The notes under the pieces are model-generated. The model searched no databases. It was not told the origin of the DNA and saw only the letters and a list, made by a program, of their open reading frames with translations. The translations under genes were made by a program, and so were the position numbers. A stretch of 64,000 nt of DNA, from contig NZ_CP019605.1 of the NCBI RefSeq assembly GCF_001997295.1, forward strand, positions 1,860,001-1,924,000, given 5' to 3'. Below are positions 36,851 to 47,339 of this stretch, piece after piece; position 1 is the stretch's first letter, and each line of letters starts with the position of its first letter. Origin of the DNA: Tessaracoccus flavus. Its GTDB lineage: Bacteria; Actinomycetota; Actinomycetes; Propionibacteriales; Propionibacteriaceae.

Positions 36851-36887
36851 AAAAATCGCCGCCGGCCCGGTGGGGCTGGCGGCGATT
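36851..36887 (-). terminator. Intrinsic terminator of tig
   Basis: On the minus strand a GC-rich stem (AATCGCCGCC / GGCGGCGATT) with a 17-nt, partly paired loop is followed by TTTTTC. It lies just past the tig stop codon and separates tig from the AI-2E permease. Confidence 0.88.
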
Positions 36888-36900
36888 CTCACCTGACGGA

Positions 36901-38292
36901 TCAGTTGGCGGGGGTCTCCTCGACCTCGCCGTCGACCACGTCGTCCTCGGCTTCGGCCGAGTCAACGACCGGCAGCGACGTGTCGACGGCGTTGCCCTCG
37001 GCGTCGGTCACAGTGGCCTCCGCGCAGATGGCAGCGAGCGCCTTGCTCCGGCGGATCTCCTGCATCCACTCGGGCATGTGGTTGTGCTCCATCATGTGGT
37101 TGATCTCGTCCTGAGGGCTCGTGTTGTTCTGCTGAGCCTTGCGGAAGATCAGTTCGGTGAGTTCCTGCTGCGAGACGTCGACGGCCTTCTCGTCGGCGTA
37201 GACGTCGAGGATCACCTGCGCCTTGAGGGCCTGGGTGGAGCGCTCGTCGATGGTCGCCCAGAACTCGTCGGCGTCCTTGGCCTCCTCGTCCTCGGCCGTC
37301 TCGAGGTACTGCTCGACGGTCAGGCCGCCGGCGTTGAGCTGACGCTGCACCTCAGCCCGGCGGGCCTCCAGCTCGCGCGCGAGCAGACCCTCGGGGAGCT
37401 CGAAGTCGACCTTCTCGAGGACAGCCTCGAGAACCTTGTCGCGTGCGTCGACGATCTGGTCGGCCTCGACCTGCTGTGCCGCGCCCTTGCGCAGGTCGTC
37501 CTTCATCTCGTCGACGGTGTCGAACTCCGAGATCAGCTGGGCGAAGTCGTCGTCCACGTCAGGGAGCTGCTGCTCCAGGACCTTCTGGACGGTCACGGCG
37601 ATCTCGGCCTCCTGGCCGCGGAACTGGCCGCCGACAAGCTCGGAGGTGAACGTCGTCGACTCGCCGGCCTTGAGACCGGTGACCGCAGCGTCGAGGCCAT
37701 CGAGCATGTTGCGCTCCTGGCCGACCTTGTAGCTGACGCCCTCCGCGGTGGCTTCGGGGAGCGGCTCGCCGTCCTGGGATGCGACGAGGTCGATCGTCAG
37801 GACGTCGCCCTCCTGCGCGGCCCGGTCGACCTCAGTGGTGGTGGCGAAGCGCTCGCGCAGCAGCTCGATGCGCTCGTCGACCAGCTCGTCGATCGAGCCG
37901 GGGGCGTCGACGGTGGCGGTGATGGACGCGAAGTCGGGAAGCTCCACCTCGGGGCGGACGTCCACCTCGGCGGTGAACTCGACGAGTTCCTTGTCCTCGA
38001 GCTTGGTGATGTCCACCTCAGGCTGCGACATCGGAACCAGCTGCGCCTCCTGGACGGCCTGGTTGTAGGCCACCGGGATGGCCTCGTTGATGGCTTCCTG
38101 CAGCACCAGCCCACGGCCGACACGCTGGTCGATCACCGCAGCGGGCACCTTGCCCTTGCGGAAGCCGGGGATGTTCACCTGTTCGGCGATCTCCTTGTAG
38201 GCCTGATCGAGGTAGGGCTTGAGATCGCTGAAGGGGATCTCCACGGTGAGCTTGGCCCGCGTCGGGCTCAGCTTCTGGACGGTGCTAGGCAC
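36901..38292 (-). CDS. tig: Trigger factor
   Basis: Trigger factor is the ribosome-bound chaperone that meets nascent chains. The 463-aa protein has the ribosome-docking signature IPGFRKGKVP at about 43-52 and a central FKBP-like PPIase domain (GDVLTIDLVASQDGEPL). The long helical C-terminal arms carry an acidic tail (EAEDDVVDGEVEETPAN). GTG 38292 has AGGAG upstream. The gene sits upstream of clpP1P2 and clpX, the classical tig-clpP-clpX neighbourhood, but with its own terminator. Confidence 0.97.
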   Translation of the reverse strand: MPSTVQKLSPTRAKLTVEIPFSDLKPYLDQAYKEIAEQVNIPGFRKGKVPAAVIDQRVGRGLVLQEAINEAIPVAYNQAVQEAQLVPMSQPEVDITKLEDKELVEFTAEVDVRPEVELPDFASITATVDAPGSIDELVDERIELLRERFATTTEVDRAAQEGDVLTIDLVASQDGEPLPEATAEGVSYKVGQERNMLDGLDAAVTGLKAGESTTFTSELVGGQFRGQEAEIAVTVQKVLEQQLPDVDDDFAQLISEFDTVDEMKDDLRKGAAQQVEADQIVDARDKVLEAVLEKVDFELPEGLLARELEARRAEVQRQLNAGGLTVEQYLETAEDEEAKDADEFWATIDERSTQALKAQVILDVYADEKAVDVSQQELTELIFRKAQQNNTSPQDEINHMMEHNHMPEWMQEIRRSKALAAICAEATVTDAEGNAVDTSLPVVDSAEAEDDVVDGEVEETPAN

Positions 38293-38419
38293 GAATGGAC
38301 TCCTGAAGTTGGGTTGAATCGGGCTAGAGTCTATCGGCCAATCCCCCGGTCACCAATCGCGCCGACCGCCGCCACGCCCCGGCACACCCGCTGGATAGCA
38401 TGACCAGACGGGAGGCACT

Positions 38420-39307
38420 GTGCAGATCACCACCAACGTCAGCGACACCGCGCTCATCTTCGAGGGCGGCGGGATGCGCGCCGCGTTCTCGTCGGGCGTC
38501 CTCGCGGCCCTGTTGGAGGGAGGCGTGCACTGCGACTGGGTAGGTGGCATCTCGGCGGGCTCAAGCTGCCTCGTCAACTACGTGTCCCGGGACCCGCTGC
38601 GGGCAGAGCGCGCCTTCGTCGACTTCGCCGCCGAGCCGGAGTTCGGCAGCTGGCGCACCTGGGTGCGCGGCAAGGGGGTCTTCAACGCCGAATGGATCTA
38701 CGAGCAGACGTCGCTCCCCCATCAGCCGCTTCCGCTCGACTGGGAGACGTTCACGGGCAACCCCGCCCAGATCCGTGTCGGCGGGTTCCGTTGCGCCGAC
38801 GGCGAGACGGTCTACTGGGGGCGCGACGAGATGGCCACCATCGAGGCGGTCATGAAGCGGGTCCGCGCCTCCTCCACGATGCCCGGGCTGATGCCCATCA
38901 CGTCGGTCGATGGTGTCGACTACTGCGACGGAGCCCTCGGCCCCACCGGCGGGTTCGCCGTCGACGCCGCGCGAGAGGACGGGTACGAGCGGTTCCTCGT
39001 TGTGATGACCAGGGAGCGTGGCTACCGCAAGACCGCCACCCGGTTCCCCCACGCGTACCAACAGCTCTTCCGCCGCTACCCGGCGATCGCCCGCGCGCTG
39101 CTGGAACGCCCAGCCAACTACAACCGCACCCTGGACGAACTCCTAGAACTCGAGCGCCAAGGGCGTGCTTACCTAGTGTTTCCCGACTCGATGCCGATCA
39201 GCAACAGCGAGCGCAACGTCGACGTGCTGCGGTTCGTGTTTCGGTCCGGTCTTGCGCAGGCGCGACGGGAGATGCCGCGGATTCGCGAATTCCTCAACCT
39301 TGGCTAG
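38420..39307 (+). CDS. Patatin-like phospholipase
   Basis: The 295-aa protein has the patatin catalytic dyad: oxyanion loop EGGGMRAAF at 15-23, nucleophile elbow GISAG with Ser45, and the Asp in DYCDGALGP near 173. Similarity is greatest to the YjjU/RssA-like cytoplasmic group. It has no signal peptide. GTG 38420 follows GGGAGG. The gene ends 24 bp before tRNA-Gly and marks the last chromosomal gene before the integrated element. Lipid acyl hydrolase activity is expected; the substrate is unknown. Confidence 0.9.
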   Translation: MQITTNVSDTALIFEGGGMRAAFSSGVLAALLEGGVHCDWVGGISAGSSCLVNYVSRDPLRAERAFVDFAAEPEFGSWRTWVRGKGVFNAEWIYEQTSLPHQPLPLDWETFTGNPAQIRVGGFRCADGETVYWGRDEMATIEAVMKRVRASSTMPGLMPITSVDGVDYCDGALGPTGGFAVDAAREDGYERFLVVMTRERGYRKTATRFPHAYQQLFRRYPAIARALLERPANYNRTLDELLELERQGRAYLVFPDSMPISNSERNVDVLRFVFRSGLAQARREMPRIREFLNLG

Positions 39308-39331
39308 GTCCGCTACACTTCAATGCGTTCT

Positions 39332-39402
39332 GCGGATGTAGCTCAATGGTAGAGCCCTAGTCTTCCAAACTAGCTACGCGGGTTCGATTCCCGTCATCCG
39401 CT
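39332..39402 (+). tRNA. tRNA-Gly (TCC)
   Basis: The 71-nt gene folds into a cloverleaf: acceptor GCGGATG/CATCCGC, anticodon stem CTAGT/ACTAG with loop CTTCCAA (anticodon TCC), and T arm GGGTTCGATTCCC. No CCA is encoded. Integrase and transfer-gene fragments begin within 170 bp downstream, so its 3' end is the likely attachment site of the element. Confidence 0.96.
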
Positions 39403-39408
39403 CTTCGG

Positions 39409-39439
39409 CCCCCAGCAACCCCGGTTGACTGGGGGTTTT
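39409..39439 (+). terminator. Terminator after tRNA-Gly
   Basis: The stem CCCCCAG/CTGGGGG with a 13-nt loop is followed by TTTT, starting 7 nt after the tRNA 3' end. Confidence 0.85.
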
Positions 39440-39516
39440 CCCTTGTCAGAGGCTGTTTCGTCCCTGATGGCATTCCGCACGAACACGCATAGATATGCTT
39501 GGAGTGGCATAGAAAT

Positions 39517-39530
39517 GGTACTAAAGTACC
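39517..39530. promoter_or_regulatory. Short palindrome upstream of the integrase fragment
   Basis: GGTACT-AA-AGTACC is a perfect inverted repeat 39 bp before the integrase-fragment start, in an AT-richer stretch. It could be an operator for the former integrase gene; there is no direct support. Confidence 0.35.
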
Positions 39531-39569
39531 GCTTCAGAACCACGAATTGGACCCACCGGAGGGCCGCCG

Positions 39570-39735
39570 ATGCCGGGCCAGCAAGAGTTGCCTCGAGGGA
39601 TCTCCCGAGTACGGTCACGGCGCGGAGGCAGGGACATCACCCTCTACCAGGTTCGTGTCACCTGGGAGGGGCGCCGCGAGCTCGTTGGTCGCTTCGACAC
39701 TCTCACCGACGCCCGCGTTGCCGCGGACAGGTCGC
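39570..39735 (+). pseudogene. Integrase N-terminal fragment
   Basis: From ATG 39570, after GGAGGG, about 52 residues look like the N-terminal arm-binding (AP2-like) domain of actinophage and ICE tyrosine integrases: GISRVRSRRGGRDITLYQVR, then VTWEGRRELVGRFDTLTDAR. Similarity stops near 39725, where the antisense strand becomes a coupling-protein gene. No core-binding or catalytic domain (R, HxxR, Y) is present nearby. The position just after tRNA-Gly is where an integrase would be expected. It is non-functional. Confidence 0.7.
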
Positions 39736-40501
39736 TGATTTCGCGGTTGAAGCCGGCGTCCTTGGAGCCGCCGAAGATGAGCAGAGTGTTGGTGAGGTCC
39801 TTGATCGTGCGAGCTTGCTGTTCGCCGAGGGCACGAGTGAGCGTGGCGAACAGGGCGAGCGCCTGATCCGCGGTGGACTTGGTGTTGCCTGCGGTGCGTT
39901 CGTCGGTGTTGGTGACCGCGCCTGCGAGGAGCCCTGCCCAGTGGGGCTCCGCCATAGGGTGGGCGCGGAGGATGTCGGTCGGCAGGGTGGCGGTCCGTGG
40001 GCTGGCGGCCCACTGCAGGACGTCGTCGAGGGTGAGGCCGGCGAGTGCGGCGGCGTGAAAGTAGCACTGGATGACTTTGGCCGCTTCGGCGGCGTAGAAG
40101 CGTGCTGCGGAGTCGTTGGATTCTTTGCCGCTGCCGAGGGTCCCGGCGCAGAAGGCCTTGGCTCGTTTCTCTGCGACGGTGGCGTCGAGGCATCCGTCGA
40201 TTGGGTCCCAGACCAGTTCCGGTAGGCCGGGGGCTGCTCCGAAGGGGTCGAGGACTGCTACGGGTCCGTGTGCTTGCCGTGCGGTGATGGTGAGCAGGAG
40301 GTCGTCGGGTTTCGTGAGGGTGACGACCGCGGCGCCTGGTGCCTGGAGCAGGGCTGGGGTGAGGATGTCGAGAGTCTTGCCGGAGCCCTGGGGACCGATG
40401 ACTCCAGCGGTGCGATCCCAGGGTTGCCACAGACGGACCTTGGAGGGGATGTAACTGGTGCCGATCCGCCACCCCACCTGGGTGGGGTCAAACCTGGTCA
40501 C
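39644..40501 (-). pseudogene. Truncated TraG/VirD4-like coupling ATPase
   Basis: This reading frame starts at GTG 40501, overlapping the upstream gene as GTGA. It begins MTRFDPTQVGWRIGTSYIPS and carries Walker A GPQGSGKT about 35 residues in. VVTLTKPDDLLLTITARQAH and TIKDLTNTLLIFGGSKDAGF follow, the pattern of conjugative-transfer ATPases in actinobacterial elements. Family-like sequence ends around 39720 where it meets the integrase fragment; the last 25 or so residues are junk read antisense to it. The C-terminal half with Walker B and the TraD/TraG recognition region is missing. It cannot support transfer. Confidence 0.72.
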
Positions 40502-40941
40502 CGTCGTCCCGTGCGGTAGAGGTCCGGGCGAATCACGGCGCGGTGCGTCTTGAGTCGACTGAGTCCGAGGAGTCGTTCCGCCTGGGTGGCGCTCGCCATG
40601 CCCTTGTGGAGGATGGAGGCCCGCCAGCGAACCGCCAAGACTAAGAGGCTGGCGGTGGTGGCGACGAAGATCGTGGCCGCGGCCGTCCAGGCGAACCACG
40701 GAGAGGCGGAGGTGCCTTGGAGGGATGGGAGTCCGGCGGTCAGGTTGCCGGTGATGATGCCCCAACTGCTGGTGATCAGGGACGAAGAGGCGGGCCAGAG
40801 CCAGCCGTGGCCAGCGATGGCGAGCGCCAGTGCGCGTCCGATCTGCAGGGAGAGGATTCCTGCCACACCCAAGGCCGCTAGTGCGGCTGCGGCGGGCTCC
40901 CATGTCCAGGGATAGCTGTCGTCGTGTTGGCTGGTCGTCAC
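40498..40941 (-). CDS. Small membrane protein of the transfer module (gene A)
   Basis: The 147-aa protein starts at GTG 40941 and has three likely transmembrane segments: AAALAALGVAGILSLQIGRA, a middle segment around SLITSSWGIITGNL, and FAWTAAATIFVATTASLLVL. It ends RPDLYRTGRR. Its stop overlaps the GTG of the coupling-ATPase remnant. In actinobacterial conjugative elements a small membrane protein often precedes the coupling ATPase, so a partner role is likely but inferred. A truncated second copy of its N-terminal segment exists at 48663-48735. Confidence 0.6.
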   Translation of the reverse strand: MTTSQHDDSYPWTWEPAAAALAALGVAGILSLQIGRALALAIAGHGWLWPASSSLITSSWGIITGNLTAGLPSLQGTSASPWFAWTAAATIFVATTASLLVLAVRWRASILHKGMASATQAERLLGLSRLKTHRAVIRPDLYRTGRR

Positions 40942-40979
40942 AGTTGTTTGAACCCGGATCGACTGGTGCGACGGCGTGA

Positions 40980-41234
40980 TCAGTGTTCGGTGACCCTGAT
41001 GACGATCCAGCCGTGCCGGCTGACAGGGTTCCGGACGAGGGTGAGGTCGACGACGGCGCCGGTGTCGAGGCGGTGCCGTGTGATGACCTGCAGCGGGGAC
41101 GCAGACAGCACGTGGGTTGGCCCGTGCTGTGAAAAGGCGGCGGGGGTGAAGCGGACATCGTCGAAGCTATCGGCCAGAGTGGGCGCGGCGATGCCTGTCA
41201 GTAGTTGGCGACGCGGGCGTTGGTCATCGGTCAC
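40980..41234 (-). CDS. Small uncharacterised protein of the transfer module (gene B)
   Basis: This 84-aa protein is of no family I recognise. The N-terminus is MTDDQRPRRQLLTGIAAPTL and the C-terminal half has alternating hydrophobic residues (HRLDTGAVVDLTLVRNPVSR) compatible with a small beta domain. Its GTG at 41234 overlaps the stop of gene C as GTGA, and gene A follows 38 bp later. That arrangement argues it is a real, coupled gene rather than a chance frame. Confidence 0.5.
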   Translation of the reverse strand: MTDDQRPRRQLLTGIAAPTLADSFDDVRFTPAAFSQHGPTHVLSASPLQVITRHRLDTGAVVDLTLVRNPVSRHGWIVIRVTEH

Positions 41235-41488
41235 CAGGCGGCGAGGAAACCTTCGGCCGTGGCGAGCGCGGCTTCAAGATCGGCGTGAGGGATGTCGGTG
41301 TCTGGGTGCTGGTGGGCCTCGCCCAGCCCGTCGTCCATGGTCACCTCGGAGGTCCAGCCCTCCCCCACTGCTGGGGTTGCTGGGTACTGCTCCATCACCT
41401 GCGGGGTGTGCGTTGGGGGTACTTCCGGGGGGATGGTCGCGGTGCTGCATCCGAGTTGGAGGGCGATGATCGGGAGTGCGACGAGAAG

Positions 41489-41490
<2 letters not shown>
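41231..41490 (-). pseudogene. 5'-truncated lipoprotein-like gene of the transfer module (gene C)
   Basis: The reading frame ends at TGA 41231-41233, overlapping gene B. It contains a hydrophobic segment LVALPIIALQLGCSTATIPP that resembles a lipoprotein signal, followed by a Pro/Thr/Glu-rich region and ADLEAALATAEGFLAAW. No ATG, GTG or TTG is available upstream of the hydrophobic segment in this frame; it passes into direct repeat 1 and meets a stop beyond it. The native start appears to have been lost at the repeat junction. Function is unknown. Confidence 0.5.
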
Positions 41491-42860
<1,370 letters not shown>

Positions 42861-42861
<1 letters not shown>

Positions 42862-43796
42862 CAGAAGTCCGCCTCTCGGCTCTGGAGGAATCGGAACTGC
42901 ACCAGCGATACCACGGTGATGACGATGAAGAAGATCACGGCGTTCGCGGTCTGGTAGGCGAATTCGCCGCCAGCGAAGCCGCCCTTGAAGATCAGGAGGG
43001 TGACGGATTCGGTCGCCGTGCCGGGCCCGCCGTTGGTCAGGGCGACAATGTGGTCGAAGACCTGGAGGAAGCCCTTGAGGCTCAGCACCATGTTGATGGT
43101 GAAGAAGGCGCCGATGAGGGGGAAGGTGATGGAGCGGAACTGCCTCATTGCGGAGGCTCCGTCCAGGGACGCCGCCTCGTAGAGCTCCTGCGGGATGGTC
43201 TGCAATCCCGCCAGGTAGATGATGATGGCGAAGGCGCAGGCTTGCCATACCGCGAGCACCACGATGGCCGTCCATGCCCAGTCAGGGTTGGTCAGGATGT
43301 TGTCCCGAAACACCGGGATGCCGACAAGGATCTTGGGCAAGGAGTTGGAGAACATGTACTGGAAAATGTAGCCCACGATGAGGATCGCCAGGACGTAGGG
43401 GATGAAGAACACTCCCCGGAAGAAGTTGCGTCCCACGATCTTGGCGTTGAGCCCCATGGCGATCAGCAGAGCGATGACGTTGGTGAGAATGGTGGCCACG
43501 ATCGCGAACCCGAAGGAGAACAGGTAGGCGCCGATGGCCCGATCGTCGCGGAAAAGGTTGATGTAGTTGGAAAGCCCGACGAAGCGCCAGTCGCCGTAGC
43601 CCGCGTAGTTGGTGAAGCTGAAGAACATACCGACCAGCACCGGCAAGGTGTGGAAGAAGGCGAAAGCGGCAACCGCTGGCACCACCATCCAGTAAAAGGC
43701 GGTGATGGATGCGCCGCCGATGCCACGAGGTGCTTTCTTGCGTGGCATGGCCGCGGCTACCGGTGGGCGCTGCGGAGTTTGTGTTGTCGTAGTCAT
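42861..43796 (-). CDS. Carbohydrate ABC transporter permease (MalF-type)
   Basis: The 311-aa permease has about six transmembrane helices, an early FYWMVVPAVAAFAFFHTLPV helix, and the EAA loop ELYEAASLDGASAMRQFRSI. It forms the heterodimeric CUT1 channel with the downstream permease. ATG 43796 lies one base after the stop of the binding-protein gene, with GGAG upstream. Tight spacing indicates a single operon from the alpha-galactosidase gene through to the GH13 fragment. Confidence 0.93.
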
Positions 43797-43797
43797 G

Positions 43798-45084
43798 TCA
43801 GTCTCCCTGGATCGTGCGGGCCGCCACCTTGCGCCACTCGTTGTCGAGCGTGGCAAGGGCGGAGGGAACGTCGCCGGTGAATAGTGCCTGCTGCACCGTC
43901 GTGTCCAGCGGGATGCTGCTGGGCACCTGGTGGTCGATGAAGCCGGCGATACGGCCGTCATCGAAATAGGGGGCCACTGACTGCAGTGCGGGGTCGTCGC
44001 TGAGCTCGGCGCCGATAACAGAGGGCACCATGTTCTGTGACGCTGCGAACTCGGCGATCACGTCTTCTTCAAACAGGAAGTGCACGAATCGCAGCGCCTC
44101 TTCAAGGTGGGGGGTGTCCTTGGCGATCGTGACGGTCACGTCGACGCCGGTGACGAGCAGACGGTCCTCGGGGACGTCGCTGAGCGCGGGGTAGGGGAAG
44201 ATGGCCGCCTCGATGTCAGGGTTGATGGCCTGGATGGGTGCCAACGCCCAGATGCCCTGCATGTACATGGCCACCTCGCCGCGGGCGAAGGCGGCGTTGC
44301 CGTCATCGTAGGTCTTGCCGCGGTAGCCGTCCTGGGCGTAGGCGAACAGCTCTGCTTGTCGCTGGAGTACCTCGTCGAAGTCCTTCTGGAACGACACGGC
44401 AGAGTCGGGCCCGACCTCTCTGCCGGCTGCCCGCATCTTGTCGAAGAACCCATCCTGGGCTGCGTAGGCGCCGATGGCGTTGAAGGAGGGCAGTACGGTC
44501 CAGCTGTCGGCCAGGGTGCCGTAGAACGGTGTGATTCCGGCGGCCTGCAGCTTTTCGCAGACCGTGAACAACTCCTCCCAGGTCTCAGGGATTTCCAGTC
44601 CCTGTTGCTCGAAGATTTCGGTGTTGTAGATGATGCCATTGGCGTTGTTGACGTAACCCAGCGAGTTCACCTCGCCCTGCTTGTTGCCAAGGTCAGCGAG
44701 GATTTCCTGCACCGCAGGGTTGGTGGTCTCGAGCACTGGGTCACCCGTGAAGTCGTGGAAGACTCCCGCTGTGGCGAGCCTCCCGAAGCCGCCGTTGGCA
44801 TTCAGTGTCATCACGTCGGGCGCCCGGTCCTTCACCAGCAGTGTGCGAATCGTGGTGTCGGCGTCGGCAACCTGGTTCTGGACTACGCGGATGTCCGGAT
44901 TGGCGGCCTCAAACTCGTCGATGATGGTGTCGAACTGTTGTCTCGCTTCGCCTTTGAACTGTAGGAAGCTCAGCGTCACGACATCGTCGCCGGCGTCGGG
45001 GGAGCATCCCGCCAGGGCGAGTGCCAAGGCCGCCGCCAGCAGGGCGCTGATGGCCTGTTTCTTTCCTTTGCGTCTTGATTTCAC
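43798..45084 (-). CDS. Sugar ABC transporter substrate-binding lipoprotein
   Basis: The 428-aa protein begins with a lipoprotein signal (lipobox LAGC, lipidated Cys27), followed by the family 1 binding fold: VVTLSFLQFKGEARQQFDTI, DIRVVQNQVADADTTIRTLL, and GIIYNTEIFEQQGLEIPETW. It captures an oligosaccharide outside the membrane and passes it to the two permeases. GTG 45084 has AAGGAGG upstream. The neighbouring GH36 gene suggests melibiose, raffinose or similar alpha-galactosides as substrate; this is inference. Confidence 0.93.
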   Translation of the reverse strand: MKSRRKGKKQAISALLAAALALALAGCSPDAGDDVVTLSFLQFKGEARQQFDTIIDEFEAANPDIRVVQNQVADADTTIRTLLVKDRAPDVMTLNANGGFGRLATAGVFHDFTGDPVLETTNPAVQEILADLGNKQGEVNSLGYVNNANGIIYNTEIFEQQGLEIPETWEELFTVCEKLQAAGITPFYGTLADSWTVLPSFNAIGAYAAQDGFFDKMRAAGREVGPDSAVSFQKDFDEVLQRQAELFAYAQDGYRGKTYDDGNAAFARGEVAMYMQGIWALAPIQAINPDIEAAIFPYPALSDVPEDRLLVTGVDVTVTIAKDTPHLEEALRFVHFLFEEDVIAEFAASQNMVPSVIGAELSDDPALQSVAPYFDDGRIAGFIDHQVPSSIPLDTTVQQALFTGDVPSALATLDNEWRKVAARTIQGD

Positions 45085-45113
45085 TATGCGCCTCCTTGCG
45101 CTCAGGGTGTGAA

Positions 45114-47285
45114 TCAAATGGTGTGCAGGGCCTCGATGATCGTGGCCTGCTGGGGGTACTGCACCGGTGGGCGCAGCCCGATGGTGGAGAGGATGTGTCC
45201 GTTCAGGACGCTCTCTTGGCGGTCCCAGGCCAGGGGTGACTGACCGGGTTGGGGGTCCTGCCCGCCCGGGTGGATGATTCGCACACGGTAGTTGATGTGC
45301 GGGTTGAGTCCTGGGAGGGTGATGGGGGCCGGAGGGCTGGTGATGGTGGTGGTGATTTGTGTCACGGCGTAGATGGCGCGGGATTTGTCGGCTGCGACCA
45401 TGCCCCGCACGTCGAGTCCGGGGTCGGTGCCGTCGCCGAAGACCGTGCGGCCGGTGGCCACGAGGTCGCGGATGTCCTTGGCGAAGCTGACCCACTCGGC
45501 GATGCTGGCGCGGGTGGTGTGGTCGGTTTGGGTGAGGTCCCATTCGATGCCGAAGTGTCCGAACAGGGCGACGGCCGCGCTCAAGTTCAGCGACACGGTA
45601 CGTCTTGTGGAGTGCACAACCGGGCTGGTCAGGTGCATGCCCATCATCTCCGGGGGCACCAGTAGGCTGGTGTACTTCTGGTTCTCGAGCCGCTCCAGCG
45701 GGTCCAGGCAGTCGCTGGTCCAGATTCGGTCTGTGCGATCGAGGATGCCAAGGTCCACTCGTGCCCCACCGGATGCGCAGCTCTCGATTTCCAGTGTGGG
45801 GTGGGCCTGTTTGAGTTCATCCAGCAGGCGGTACAGCGCCAGGGTGTGGTTATGGACCATGTTCCGGCCACCGGGCCCGGATCCGGCGTCGACGAGGTCC
45901 CTGTTGTGGTCCCACTTCAGATAGCTGATCGGGTATTCCTCGAGAAGGGCGTGGAGCCGGCCCGCGATGAAGGCGTACGCGTTAGGGTGTGCCAGGTTGA
46001 GCACCTGCTGCAGGCGCCCAGAGGGCGGGAGATCCTGCCTGGCCTGCAATATCCACTCCGGGTGCTTTCGCGCCAGATCGCTGTCGGGGTTCACCATTTC
46101 TGGTTCCACCCACAAACCAAACTCCATTCCTGCGGCGTGCACGTGCTCCACCAGTGGGTGGAGGCCCTCGGGCCACACCTGCTCGTCCACGAACCAGTCC
46201 CCAAGGCCTGCAGTGTCGTCGCGACGGCCGTTGAACCAGCCGTCATCCAAGACGAAGCGCTCAACTCCCACGGAGGCCGCAACATCCGCCAGTTCCGTCA
46301 GTTTGCCGAGGTCGTGGTCGAAATAGACGGCTTCCCACGTGTTGAGAGTGACGGGACGGGGACGTCGCGGATGCTGCGGACGGGCGCGCCACTCATCGTG
46401 GAAACGGTGCGACAGCTCGCTCAAACCATCGCCCCACGAACCCATCACCCACGGCGTAGACATTGACTCGCCGGGCGCCAGGACGCCCTCACCAGGCAGC
46501 AGCAATTCACCACCGGCAAGGAACGCCTCACCGGTGGTGACCCGCTCGGCCATGACGCGGTGGTTTCCGCTCCACGCCACGTGGATGCCGTGGACACGTC
46601 CCCGCTCGAAACCGAAACCGGGACGCCCTGCCGTCAGCAACAGCGTCGCATCAGCCCCCGGGCGTCCTCGACGGCTCTCTCACAGGTGGGTCCCGAACGT
46701 GAACCCGTGGCGCTGCGCGGAGCGTTCCCGCAGATGCCGGCCGGTGGTCTCCACCAATTCCGTGGCATCCCAAGGAACGGGAAACGCCGCCTGTAGAGAG
46801 GTGAGTGTGAAATCGTCCTCGGAGACGTTGCGGACCGTGATGCGCTGATGGAACAGGCCGGAGGCGCCGAGGCGAAGCTCGAGTGTCGCGGTGAGTCCCG
46901 TCTCCACATCGCTCAGCAGCAGAGTCGCCTCATGGTCCTCCACGCCGATGTCGGTGACGCTGAAGCGCAGGCTCGATCCCCGTTCCCCGTGGCCGTCGAT
47001 TCCCGGGGTTCCCAACCAGCCATGGGCCGGTGTGGCGAGCATCCCCAGCCGAGCCGTTTCGTCCAACCCGCCGGAGATCCGCTGCAGGGTGGCTCCAGCA
47101 GCGAGAGAAGCCAGTTGCTCTGGGACGTCGTCGAGTTCGACACCCCAGTGCACAATCACCGGTCCATCCAACGCATGAACGTCCACGACGACACTGGTCC
47201 CACCACGGCGGAGGTGGATCACGCCGTCGGTCAGGGGCAAGATGGTGGGTCGCACCACCGGGGCCTGTGTGATCTCCGTTGACAT
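45114..47285 (-). pseudogene. aga: GH36 alpha-galactosidase interrupted by one in-frame TGA
   Basis: Reading from ATG 47285 to 45114 gives a 723-codon GH36 alpha-galactosidase in one frame, broken once by TGA at 46680-46682. Before the stop: N-terminal beta-sandwich ending RHGFTFGTHL. After it: ESRRGRPGADATLLLTAGRP, then FVLDDGWFNGRRDDTAGLGD, the nucleophile motif YLKWDHNRDL and the acid/base region SDCLDPLERLENQ, all intact. A single C-to-T change from CGA (Arg) would explain the stop, since THLRE is expected there. It would release alpha-galactose from melibiose/raffinose-type sugars. Either a recent nonsense mutation or a sequence error; a separate C-terminal product from an internal start would lack the sandwich domain. 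Confidence 0.85.
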
Positions 47286-47339
47286 GGAATACTTTTTATC
47301 ACGGAACCAAGGGCCACGAGTGAGACAGGACATACCAGC
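47286..47339. promoter_or_regulatory. Divergent control region of the alpha-galactoside operon and ROK gene
   Basis: Only 54 bp separate the two divergent starts, so both promoters and any ROK operator must lie here or within the coding ends. An AT-rich stretch (TACTTTTTAT) is a candidate -10 region. I could not define an operator palindrome. Confidence 0.45.

Noticed and set aside
46680..46682. TGA as a selenocysteine codon in the alpha-galactosidase
   Set aside because: GH36 enzymes have no selenocysteine at this position, the expected residue is Arg, and there is no convincing downstream selenocysteine-insertion hairpin.
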